Below, in pieces: positions 8,183-14,515 of a stretch of 19,555 nucleotides of DNA. The notes beneath the pieces were generated by a model. The model saw only the letters and a program-made list of their open reading frames with translations. It was not told the DNA's origin and did not search any database. How positions within the stretch are numbered: the stretch's first letter is position 1; each line of letters opens with the position of its first letter. Origin of the DNA: Flavobacteriales bacterium UBA5422 (GTDB taxonomy: Bacteria; Bacteroidota; Bacteroidia; Flavobacteriales_D; Crocinitomicaceae); NCBI GenBank assembly GCA_002409405.1, contig DHNG01000012.1, positions 14,131 to 33,685 of the forward strand, read 5' to 3'. Both the position numbers and the translations under genes were made by a program.

Positions 8183-8587
8183 ATGATTACACCTGCAAAA
8201 ATTCAAGTCAGATTCGCTGATTTGGACACCATGGGACACGTTAATAATTCAGTCTATTTAACTTATTTTGAGTATGCACGCGTGCATTATTTTAATGAAC
8301 TGCTCGGACTTGGATGGGATTGGAAGAAATTTGGAGTATTGGTTGCTAAAAACGAAGTAAGTTACCTCAAACCGGTTTTGTTGAATGATGTTCCACATGT
8401 AGAAGTACTTCTGGAATCAATCGGTACAAAAAGCTTTTCACTGGCCTATGAGATTACTGTGAATGGAGAATTGACAACAACAGGAAGATCGGTTATGGTA
8501 TGTTTTGATGTGACAAAGCAGGCTTCTGTTGAAATCTCACAGGATTGGAAAGACGCATTAAATAAGTTGAGAAAAGTAAACGTTTAA
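8183..8587 (+). CDS. Acyl-CoA thioesterase, 4HBT hot-dog fold (YbgC/FadM-like)
   Basis: A cytoplasmic hot-dog-fold thioesterase that hydrolyses acyl-CoA, or possibly acyl-ACP, thioesters. The 134 residues match the usual family length. The signature is near the N-terminus: FADLDTMGHVNNSVYLTYFE, where Asp15 in DTMGHVNN is the expected catalytic aspartate and Glu30 lies on the central helix. The following strands (KNEVSYLKP, FSLAYEITV, TTGRSVMVCF) fit the hot-dog sheet. It starts 19 bases after the dehydratase gene and ends 24 bases before the hydrolase gene, so it is probably translated from the same mRNA. A link to polysaccharide synthesis is not obvious; it may simply be a housekeeping gene in a shared transcript. 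The preferred acyl chain cannot be read from the sequence. Confidence 0.88.
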   Translation: MITPAKIQVRFADLDTMGHVNNSVYLTYFEYARVHYFNELLGLGWDWKKFGVLVAKNEVSYLKPVLLNDVPHVEVLLESIGTKSFSLAYEITVNGELTTTGRSVMVCFDVTKQASVEISQDWKDALNKLRKVNV

Positions 8588-8611
8588 CCAGTTCTTTCCG
8601 GATAAAATAAG

Positions 8612-9391
8612 ATGAAATTAGTAGAGTTAACGGGAAAGACACTTGCTGTTTCTCCCGTTTTTGCAGAGCAAGTCGCAGACGATTCCTTTGTGCTGATTTT
8701 TCTGCATGAAGCATTGGGATCTATTGGTCAATGGAAAGGATTTCCACAGCAATTATGCAATGCATTACAACTCAATGGAATTGTATATGAACGGGAAGGT
8801 TACGGACATTCATCTTCATTGAAAAATCAACGAACCAATCAATATCTGCACGAATATGCATGGAATGAACTTCCTGAACTGTTGAATATCATTCTACCGC
8901 CGGAAAAACAGGTTGTGTTGGTAGGGCACTCAGATGGGGCTTCTATCGCATTGTTATATGCTGCGCGTTTTCCCAAAAGAGTCAAAGCGGTCGTTAGCAT
9001 GGCAGCGCATGTCATTGTTGAAGAAATCACACTCAAAGGAATTGCTCCTGCTGTCAATGCGTACCGCGCAGGAAAGCTGGAAGGACTCCGAAAATACCAC
9101 GGTGATAAAACAGAAGAACTCTTCTATGCCTGGGCAAATACATGGAATTTACCTGAATTCAGGGATTGGAATATATGTGAAGATATTGAAACGATTGTTT
9201 GCCCGGTTCTGGCATTACAGGGAGTAAATGATCAATATGGTACATCTTTGCAGTTAGAGTTAATTGAAAAAGCGATCTACAAGGGAGGAGTAACGAAGGT
9301 GCTACTGCCTAAATGTGGACATCATCCCCAGTTAGAAGTTCCTGAACAGACAGAAGATGCAATTACAAAATGGTGGGAACAGAATAGGTAA
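8612..9391 (+). CDS. Alpha/beta-fold hydrolase
   Basis: A 259-residue cytoplasmic alpha/beta hydrolase with no signal peptide. The catalytic triad is readable: nucleophile Ser107 in GHSDGAS, acid Asp207 in GVNDQYG, and base His237 in KCGHHPQLE. HEALGS at about 32-37 is the likely oxyanion-hole strand. Length is typical of MhpC/BioH-like esterases and lipases. It starts 24 bases after the thioesterase gene and is last in the operon. Pairing with a thioesterase hints at acyl-ester metabolism, but the substrate is unknown. No classical terminator follows; the gap holds the hairpins described at 9400-9486. Confidence 0.87.
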   Translation: MKLVELTGKTLAVSPVFAEQVADDSFVLIFLHEALGSIGQWKGFPQQLCNALQLNGIVYEREGYGHSSSLKNQRTNQYLHEYAWNELPELLNIILPPEKQVVLVGHSDGASIALLYAARFPKRVKAVVSMAAHVIVEEITLKGIAPAVNAYRAGKLEGLRKYHGDKTEELFYAWANTWNLPEFRDWNICEDIETIVCPVLALQGVNDQYGTSLQLELIEKAIYKGGVTKVLLPKCGHHPQLEVPEQTEDAITKWWEQNR

Positions 9392-9399
9392 TAAATAGC

Positions 9400-9486
9400 T
9401 TACACAGCTAGTTGTTTTGTGTAACTGGAACAATTAATTTTTGTATCGTTATCTCTTTCCACTGTTCCAATAGTTAGTGGAAAGGG
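9400..9486. other. Two hairpins in the hydrolase-MarR gap
   Basis: In the 211-base gap, TTACACA (9400-9406) pairs with TGTGTAA (9418-9424), and CTTTCCACT (9455-9463) pairs with AGTGGAAAG (9476-9484); the second stem extends to 9453-9486 with one T-G pair. In addition TGGAACA after the first stem is complementary to TGTTCCA inside the second loop, so alternative foldings are possible. No T-run follows either stem, so they are poor intrinsic terminators. They could be regulatory RNA, operators (a MarR-type protein is encoded next) or chance. Confidence 0.35.
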
Positions 9487-9567
9487 TGAAAAGTCCCCTG
9501 ATTTTTAGAAAAGAACTTTAGAATAATAACAAATAAGGCTCTTATTGTAAAATATAGGATATTTTAT

Positions 9568-9598
9568 TTTGAAAATATTACCACGGTATTTATTTTTG
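9568..9598 (+). promoter_or_regulatory. Promoter of the MarR gene, leaderless
   Basis: TTTG at 9568-9571, a 19-base spacer and TATTTTTG at 9591-9598 match the Bacteroidota consensus TTTG-N17-23-TAnnTTTG in both halves and in spacing, the best match in the window. The -7 element ends four bases before the GTG start codon at 9603, so the transcript probably begins at the start codon. Confidence 0.7.
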
Positions 9599-9602
9599 TA
9601 GT

Positions 9603-10064
9603 GTGAAAATAGATGATGAAATAAAAGCGGTGTTCAAATCTCCGCAACAAAAAGCTGTTGTAAATGTTCGGTTTACGTCCAATTTCCTGTCGAATTATCA
9701 AAATAGCTTCATGGCACGATTTGATATTTCAATGCCTCAATTCAACATCCTGCGCATTTTACGAGGAGCAAAAGAGGAACTGAGTGTACATACCGTTAAA
9801 GACAGAATGATTGAGAAATCACCGAATACAACTCGCCTGATGGATAAACTCATTGACAAGGGGTTGATTGATCGTATCCGTTGTGAAGAAGACCGTCGGG
9901 TGGTGTATGTCAGCATCACGGAAAAAGGATTGGACCTATTGACGCAAATTGATGTTGATTTTGAAAAAACTTCCTTGTTCCCTCAATCTCTGACAGATGA
10001 AGAAGCAAATACGCTGAGCGATCTCCTGGATAAAATTCGAGTAGAGTTTGAAGAAAAACAATAA
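9603..10064 (+). CDS. MarR-family transcriptional regulator
   Basis: A winged-helix DNA-binding protein of 153 residues, the usual MarR length, acting as a dimer in the cytoplasm. A dimerisation helix (about 15-40) leads to the winged helix-turn-helix at about 45-108. The recognition helix is near 72-88 (SPNTTRLMDKLIDKGL), and the wing carries the conserved EEDRRVVYVSIT with Asp97, Arg98 and Arg99. The C-terminal helix completes the dimer interface. The start is GTG: the first in-frame ATG is residue 37 and would remove the N-terminal helix, and the promoter position fits GTG. It forms a single-gene unit closed by a bidirectional terminator. Self-regulation through the overlapping promoter is likely for the family, but targets and ligand are unknown. 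Confidence 0.88.
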   Translation: MKIDDEIKAVFKSPQQKAVVNVRFTSNFLSNYQNSFMARFDISMPQFNILRILRGAKEELSVHTVKDRMIEKSPNTTRLMDKLIDKGLIDRIRCEEDRRVVYVSITEKGLDLLTQIDVDFEKTSLFPQSLTDEEANTLSDLLDKIRVEFEEKQ

Positions 10065-10075
10065 CTATTAAAACA

Positions 10076-10126
10076 GAATAAAAAAGAAAACCCATGACTG
10101 GACATCATGGGTTTTCTTTTTTATTC
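10076..10126. terminator. Bidirectional terminator between the MarR and UDP-glucose dehydrogenase genes
   Basis: A perfect 22-bp inverted repeat (10076-10097 with 10105-10126) surrounds a 7-base loop, CTGGACA. Its core, ACCCATGA/TCATGGGT, is flanked by A-rich then T-rich arms, so each strand yields a hairpin ending in a U-rich tail. It lies 12 bases after the MarR stop and 11 bases beyond the stop of the converging dehydrogenase gene, serving both. Confidence 0.92.
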
Positions 10127-10137
10127 AAAATTCAAAA

Positions 10138-11454
10138 TTAATTAGACTTAATCCCTCTACCGATCGACTGGTAATAAAAACCATGTTTGTTCATCTCTTC
10201 CACATCAAACAAATTGCGTCCATCGAAAATGACTTTATCGTTCAATAACTCTCCTAATTTCTTGAAATCTGGATTTCTGAAAACACTCCATTCCGTACAA
10301 ATCAGCAATGCATCCGCTTTTTCCAATGCTTCATATTCATTTCCTGCAAAGCTGATTTTATCACCTACAAGACTTTTTACGTTTGGCATCGCTTCTGGAT
10401 CATAAGCTACAACAGATGCTCCTGCCTTTGTCAATTCATCGATCATGTACAAAGCAGGTGCTTCACGAATGTCATCCGTATCGGGTTTAAATGCCAATCC
10501 CCATATTGCAATTCTCTTTCCTGATAAATCTCCACGGAAAAAGTTCTTTATTTTCGGAAAAAGAACCGTTTTTTGTTCTTCATTTACTTTCATTACCGCA
10601 TTGAGGATCTGAAACTCGAAATTTTCTTCCAATCCGCTTTTTACCAATGCCTGTACATCTTTCGGAAAACAAGAACCTCCATAACCGATTCCCGGGAATA
10701 AAAAGCGTTTTCCGATCCGGTCATCTGAACCAATCCCAATGCGTACTTTATCTACATCAGCGCCAACCAACTCACAGAAGTTAGCAATTTCATTCATAAA
10801 TGTAATCTTGGTCGCCAGAAAAGAGTTGGCGGCATACTTTGTCAACTCTGCAGATTTCTCATCCATGAAAATGATTGGATTCCCCTGACGTACAAATGGT
10901 TGGTACAATTCTCCCATCACCTTTTTCGCACGTTCTGATTGCGTTCCGATTACAACCCGGTCAGGTTTCAGGAAATCATCCACTGCAAATCCTTCACGCA
11001 AGAATTCAGGGTTGGAAACAACATCAAAATCGCAGGTTGCATTTTTAGCAATGACCGCCTGAACTTTCTCAGCTGTTCCTACCGGAACGGTACTTTTATC
11101 TACAATTACTTTGTAATCGGTAATCAGTTTTCCGATTTGCTCAGAAACGCCAAGAATATAGGACAAATCTGCAGATCCGTCTTCTCCCGGAGGAGTTGGA
11201 AGTGCTAAAAACACGATTTCGGCGTCTTTTATTCCTTCCAGTAAATCTGTCGTGAAACGTAACCGATTCGCTTTTAGATTGCGTTCGAATAATACATCCA
11301 GGTGAGGCTCATAAATCGGAACTTCGCCATTTCGCATACGTTCAACTTTCTTCGCATCGATATCGACACAAATAACTTGATTTCCCGTTTCCGCAAAACA
11401 AGTACCTGTTACCAATCCTACATATCCCGTTCCAACTACCGCTATTTTTTTCAT
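10138..11454 (-). CDS. ugd: UDP-glucose 6-dehydrogenase
   Basis: Oxidises UDP-glucose twice with NAD+ to UDP-glucuronate, a precursor of acidic surface polysaccharides. The 438 residues show the N-terminal NAD-binding motif GTGYVGLVTG (8-17), an adenosine-ribose Asp31, a middle dimerisation/substrate part with STVPVGT and NPEFLREG (148-155), and Lys206 and Asn210 in TKYAANSFLATK. The catalytic Cys262 lies in GYGGSCFPKD, and a C-terminal UDP-binding domain begins at about 310 (IAIWGLAFKPDTDDIREAP). All expected catalytic residues are present. The sequence is of the UDP-glucose type rather than the WbpA/TviB (UDP-GlcNAc) type by its N-terminus, though this is by eye. It is the last gene of the minus-strand cluster, 6 bases after the aminotransferase gene, so the two are cotranscribed. 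P. gingivalis UgdA, of the same family, is needed for A-LPS. Confidence 0.92.
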   Translation of the reverse strand: MKKIAVVGTGYVGLVTGTCFAETGNQVICVDIDAKKVERMRNGEVPIYEPHLDVLFERNLKANRLRFTTDLLEGIKDAEIVFLALPTPPGEDGSADLSYILGVSEQIGKLITDYKVIVDKSTVPVGTAEKVQAVIAKNATCDFDVVSNPEFLREGFAVDDFLKPDRVVIGTQSERAKKVMGELYQPFVRQGNPIIFMDEKSAELTKYAANSFLATKITFMNEIANFCELVGADVDKVRIGIGSDDRIGKRFLFPGIGYGGSCFPKDVQALVKSGLEENFEFQILNAVMKVNEEQKTVLFPKIKNFFRGDLSGKRIAIWGLAFKPDTDDIREAPALYMIDELTKAGASVVAYDPEAMPNVKSLVGDKISFAGNEYEALEKADALLICTEWSVFRNPDFKKLGELLNDKVIFDGRNLFDVEEMNKHGFYYQSIGRGIKSN

Positions 11455-11460
11455 GATTCT

Positions 11461-12594
11461 TTATTTCTTTTCAATGAATGAAGCAACTGCGTTGCATATT
11501 GTTTCCAATTGTTCCGCTTCCATTTCTGTATGAATAGGAAGGGAGATCACACGTTCCGTCAACCAGTCAGTGATCGGAAGATGTGTTGTTTCGCTGTCGA
11601 ATGCCGAAAACATTTTTTGTTTGTGAGCAGGTACCGGATAATAGATCATCGAAGGGACATCCTTTTCTGCTAAATAAGTATTCAGTGCGTCTCTGTCAAT
11701 TCCTTCCAGTGTCAACGTATATTGATGAAATACATGCTCTGATTTCGGATTTCTTACAGGTGTTTTAATGCCATCGTATTTTGAAAAGAAACGGTCATAA
11801 TGATCCGCAACAGCCCTTCTCTTCGCATTGTATTCGTCTAAACGACGCAATTTTATTCTTAACACAGCAGCCTGAATACTATCCAGACGAGAATTACACC
11901 CTACTACATCATGATAATAACGTTTGCTTTGTCCGTGATTGGCAATCATTCGGATTTGAGCTGCCAGTTCATCGTTGTTTGTATACAACGCACCTCCGTC
12001 ACCATAACATCCCAGGTTCTTCGACGGGAAGAATGATGTACAACCAATGGTTCCGATTGTTCCGGTTTTGGAAACACTGCCGTCAGCGTGCGTATAGGTA
12101 CATCCGATCGCCTGTGCATTGTCTTCCACGACAAACAGGTTGTGCTTGCGGGCAATATCCATAATTGCATCCATTTCTGCTGCCTGTCCGTATAAATGAA
12201 CAGGGACAATTGCTTTCGTTTTTGAGGTAATGGCCGCTTCAATTTTTGTTACATCGATGCAAAAAGTATCCTGATCAACTTCCACAAATACAGGCTTCAA
12301 TCCCAATAAGGCAATTACTTCTGTTGTCGCAACATAGGTAAACGAAGGAGTGATGACTTCGTCTCCCGGTTTTAATCCGAGTGCCATTAAAGCGATTTGA
12401 AGTGCATCCGTACCATTGGCACATGGAATGACATGTTTTGCATTGAGGTATCCTTCCAATTCCTGCTGAAATGCAGAAACTTCCGGTCCATTAATGAATT
12501 GTGCATTCTCAATGACATTAAGAATGGCTGTATCTACTTCCTGTTTAATGGATTGATATTGTGTCATCAAATCCACCATCTGTATCTTCTTCAT
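11461..12594 (-). CDS. DegT/DnrJ/EryC1-family sugar aminotransferase (WbpE/PorR-like)
   Basis: PLP-dependent enzyme that transfers an amino group, usually from glutamate, to a keto nucleotide sugar in the cytoplasm. The 377 residues have the family landmarks: CANGTDALQIAL (58-69) for PLP phosphate contacts, ITPSFTYVAT (81-90), VVEDNAQAIG with Asp158, and FFPSKNLGCYGDGG with the Schiff-base Lys192. A C-terminal small domain (HVFHQYTL, VPSMIYYPVPAH) completes the fold. The FFPSK-LGCYGDGG form is close to WbpE, which aminates a UDP-3-keto sugar acid. PorR of P. gingivalis is a WbpE homologue needed for A-LPS and T9SS cargo anchoring, hence the suggested resemblance; exact substrate is not provable here. 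It has its own -7 element and is followed after 6 bases by the dehydrogenase gene. Confidence 0.87.
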   Translation of the reverse strand: MKKIQMVDLMTQYQSIKQEVDTAILNVIENAQFINGPEVSAFQQELEGYLNAKHVIPCANGTDALQIALMALGLKPGDEVITPSFTYVATTEVIALLGLKPVFVEVDQDTFCIDVTKIEAAITSKTKAIVPVHLYGQAAEMDAIMDIARKHNLFVVEDNAQAIGCTYTHADGSVSKTGTIGTIGCTSFFPSKNLGCYGDGGALYTNNDELAAQIRMIANHGQSKRYYHDVVGCNSRLDSIQAAVLRIKLRRLDEYNAKRRAVADHYDRFFSKYDGIKTPVRNPKSEHVFHQYTLTLEGIDRDALNTYLAEKDVPSMIYYPVPAHKQKMFSAFDSETTHLPITDWLTERVISLPIHTEMEAEQLETICNAVASFIEKK

Positions 12595-12616
12595 CGATGC
12601 TGTTTAAAACGTGGAA

Positions 12617-12624
12617 CAAAAATA
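12617..12624 (-). promoter_or_regulatory. Candidate -7 element for the aminotransferase-dehydrogenase pair
   Basis: Read on the minus strand, bases 12624-12617 are TATTTTTG, an exact TAnnTTTG match, 22 bases before the aminotransferase ATG. No clear TTTG occurs at the right distance upstream. Its position just past the hairpin at 12631-12658 suggests a second transcription start inside the cluster. Confidence 0.4.
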
Positions 12625-12630
12625 AACAAA

Positions 12631-12658
12631 TTAGCCCACGGATTAAACCACGGGCTAA
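12631..12658 (-). terminator. Strand-specific hairpin after ispF
   Basis: In the minus-strand RNA, UUAGCCCGUGG pairs with CCGUGGGCUAA around a six-base loop, an 11-bp stem including two G-U wobbles. The plus-strand RNA has A-C mismatches at those two places, so the structure favours minus-strand transcription. A T-rich stretch (TTTGTTTATTTTTG) follows. It lies about 30 bases beyond the ispF stop and probably ends or attenuates the porU-porV-ispF transcript. Confidence 0.6.
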
Positions 12659-12687
12659 AAAATATTGTCGTTAATTCAATGGTTTTT

Positions 12688-13164
12688 TTATTTCTTCAGC
12701 AGGCAAACTGCGTATGCTTTTATAGCCCTTTTTTCTCCAAAGGAATCTACCTGTTCATGCGTTGTTGCTTTGATGGAAATCTGATCTGTTTCACACGTGA
12801 GTATGGAAGCAATAATGCGCTGCATATCCGGAATGTGTGGATTCAACTTCGGTTGCTCTGCAATAACGGTGCAATCCATATTCCCCAGTACATATCCTTT
12901 TTCCCGAATCAATGCATAGGTCCTTTCCAATAAAATTTTGCTGTCAATTCCTTTGTATTGCGGATCTGTATCTGAAAAATGAAAACCAATGTCTCGGAGG
13001 TTCAATGCTCCCAACAGTGCATCACAGATTGCATGTAATAACACGTCTGCGTCAGAATGTCCTAAAGCACCGAGATCAGAAGGAATTTCTTTTCCGCCAA
13101 TCACTAATCTCCTGTCGGCAACCAGCTGATGTACATCAACTCCAAAACCGATTCGGATATCCAT
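12688..13164 (-). CDS. ispF: 2-C-methyl-D-erythritol 2,4-cyclodiphosphate synthase
   Basis: Fifth step of the MEP isoprenoid pathway: cyclises CDP-methylerythritol 2-phosphate to the 2,4-cyclodiphosphate, releasing CMP. The 158 residues match the usual length of this small trimeric enzyme. The metal ligands are in place: Asp10 and His12 in GVDVHQL, and His44 in GHSDADVLLHA. LRDIGFHFSDTDPQYKG (56-72) is the conserved loop. The late motif is unusual: KATTHEQVDSFGEKRAIKA where most homologues have an ATTTE-LGF-GR-EG form. Thr134/Thr135 and Glu137 are kept. Its ATG shares one base with the TAA stop of porV, so translation is probably coupled. The placement beside T9SS genes has no clear functional reason. 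Confidence 0.93.
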   Translation of the reverse strand: MDIRIGFGVDVHQLVADRRLVIGGKEIPSDLGALGHSDADVLLHAICDALLGALNLRDIGFHFSDTDPQYKGIDSKILLERTYALIREKGYVLGNMDCTVIAEQPKLNPHIPDMQRIIASILTCETDQISIKATTHEQVDSFGEKRAIKAYAVCLLKK

Positions 13165-14450
13165 TATTCAGGCTTGTTTTCGTCAGCTTTTGAGTTCCCG
13201 ACTTTTCCGAGGGTGAAACGAAGTGTAAAACGAAGTGTATTTGCCAAAGGAGAACGACGCCCACCGACAGCTGCAAGGTAAGAAATGTCAATTCCGAAAC
13301 GGTTGTATTTCAATCCTGCACCAAAATTGAAGAACTGTCTGTTTCCTTTATTCGGAGCTTCATAAAAATAACCGGCTCTCAGTGCTAGTAAATTGTTGTA
13401 CCAGTATTCCATTCCAAAAGCAATGTTGATTTCCGATAACTCTTCTACAAATTTTGAATTTTTCTTGATCTGGTAGCTTCCGTCAGCATTTTGGATGTAG
13501 TTTCCATTATTGTCAACCAAAGGAGTTCCCGGTGCGTCATAGAAAGATTGTACGAGTCCTTTAATGACACCAACATCACTTGAATGACCGGAAATCATAA
13601 CGCGGTCCCCATCAGAGTTAACTCCGTATGCAGCAGGAGTCGGAACCAGTAATTTCTGGAATTCCAATGCCAACGTTAATGAATTGTATTTGTCAAATCT
13701 CATTTTGTAGGCATTCGCCAACTTTAAATTCATCGGGATGAAGTCTCTGCTTTGAGAACTGGAGTAGCTCACTTTATTACCAATGTTATTGATCGTCGCA
13801 GCGAACGTATAATCTCCGTCCAGGCTACCTATCTTTGCATCTTGTGTGAAGTACGTAAATGAAACGTCTGCAGCACCTGCAATCGCCGCTTTTGTATCTA
13901 CTCCTTCTACAACATAACCACCTGTTAAATTCGAGTAAGCAAATTTCCCGTTGATACCAACACTTAATTTATCACTTAATTTAAAGGCGTATCCGGCAGT
14001 TAATTCAAATTCACTTGGTTTATCCGTACGAATAAATTGCGCGTTGTTGTCAGTGTATGTGATTTCTCCCAAACTGAAAAAACGAAGTGCACCACCTACA
14101 GCATGTCTTCCGAATTTATAGTAACCGGAAGCATAAGACAAGTGCATATCATTGGTAAGGTTCCGCAACCACGGTGTGTAAGAAATGCTTATTTCGGATT
14201 TGTCTTCCGCGAAAATTAACATAGACGTGTTCCAGTAAAGAGAAGTGGATGATCCGCTCAATGCTGTTCCTGCTTCTCCCATCCCGCCGGCTCTTGAATC
14301 CGGTGTGATTGACATAAAAGGCAGGGCAGTGGTAATGGTATTCAATCCTAATTTCCCCTCGATATCATTTTGTGTAACTCCATTTTGAGCAGAAACTCCG
14401 AATGTTAATCCTGAAAATACGGTTAAAACTCCTAAATATGTATTCTTCAT
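13164..14450 (-). CDS. porV: T9SS outer membrane shuttle protein PorV (LptO)
   Basis: FadL-like outer membrane beta-barrel that collects cargo from the T9SS translocon, binds its C-terminal signal and carries it to PorU. The mature protein opens with the PorV hallmark ITTALPFMSITPDSRAGGMGEAG, then SLYWNTSMLIF and ISISYTPWLRNL, followed by barrel strands to an Arg-rich end. I place the start at 14450 (428 residues, MKNTYLGVLTVFSG..., signal peptide ending near VSAQ). The longer frame from 14480 adds ten polar residues in front of the signal peptide, and its first codon would lie at or upstream of the transcript start predicted by the -7 element at 14478-14485. It is downstream of porU by 65 bases and overlaps ispF by one base. 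Close pairing with porU fits their joint work in the attachment complex. Confidence 0.92.
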   Translation of the reverse strand: MKNTYLGVLTVFSGLTFGVSAQNGVTQNDIEGKLGLNTITTALPFMSITPDSRAGGMGEAGTALSGSSTSLYWNTSMLIFAEDKSEISISYTPWLRNLTNDMHLSYASGYYKFGRHAVGGALRFFSLGEITYTDNNAQFIRTDKPSEFELTAGYAFKLSDKLSVGINGKFAYSNLTGGYVVEGVDTKAAIAGAADVSFTYFTQDAKIGSLDGDYTFAATINNIGNKVSYSSSQSRDFIPMNLKLANAYKMRFDKYNSLTLALEFQKLLVPTPAAYGVNSDGDRVMISGHSSDVGVIKGLVQSFYDAPGTPLVDNNGNYIQNADGSYQIKKNSKFVEELSEINIAFGMEYWYNNLLALRAGYFYEAPNKGNRQFFNFGAGLKYNRFGIDISYLAAVGGRRSPLANTLRFTLRFTLGKVGNSKADENKPE

Positions 14451-14477
14451 TATTCTATTTTTCAATTTGACAGATGG

Positions 14478-14485
14478 CAAATATA
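14478..14485 (-). promoter_or_regulatory. Candidate -7 element upstream of porV
   Basis: Minus-strand bases 14485-14478 read TATATTTG, an exact TAnnTTTG match, 27 bases before the porV start at 14450. No -33 element is evident. If active, porV (and ispF) can be transcribed apart from porU, which would suit PorV being needed in larger amounts. Confidence 0.4.
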
Positions 14486-14515
14486 CGTATTTACCGAACC
14501 TTTATTGTGTTAAGC

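Noticed and set aside
10123..10140. Short direct repeat ATTCAAA ATTCAAA beside the bidirectional terminator
   Set aside because: Two copies of a seven-base AT-rich word are expected by chance in such sequence.
12397..12933. A 178-codon plus-strand open frame across the aminotransferase start and ispF
   Set aside because: It is antisense to two well-recognised genes, has no family resemblance, is rich in Cys, His, Ile and Phe as frame shadows are, and runs through the hairpin and promoter region between them.
14451..14480. Ten-codon N-terminal extension of porV
   Set aside because: It would put polar residues ahead of a normal signal peptide and would place the start at or upstream of the predicted transcript start. 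The ATG at 14450 is preferred.
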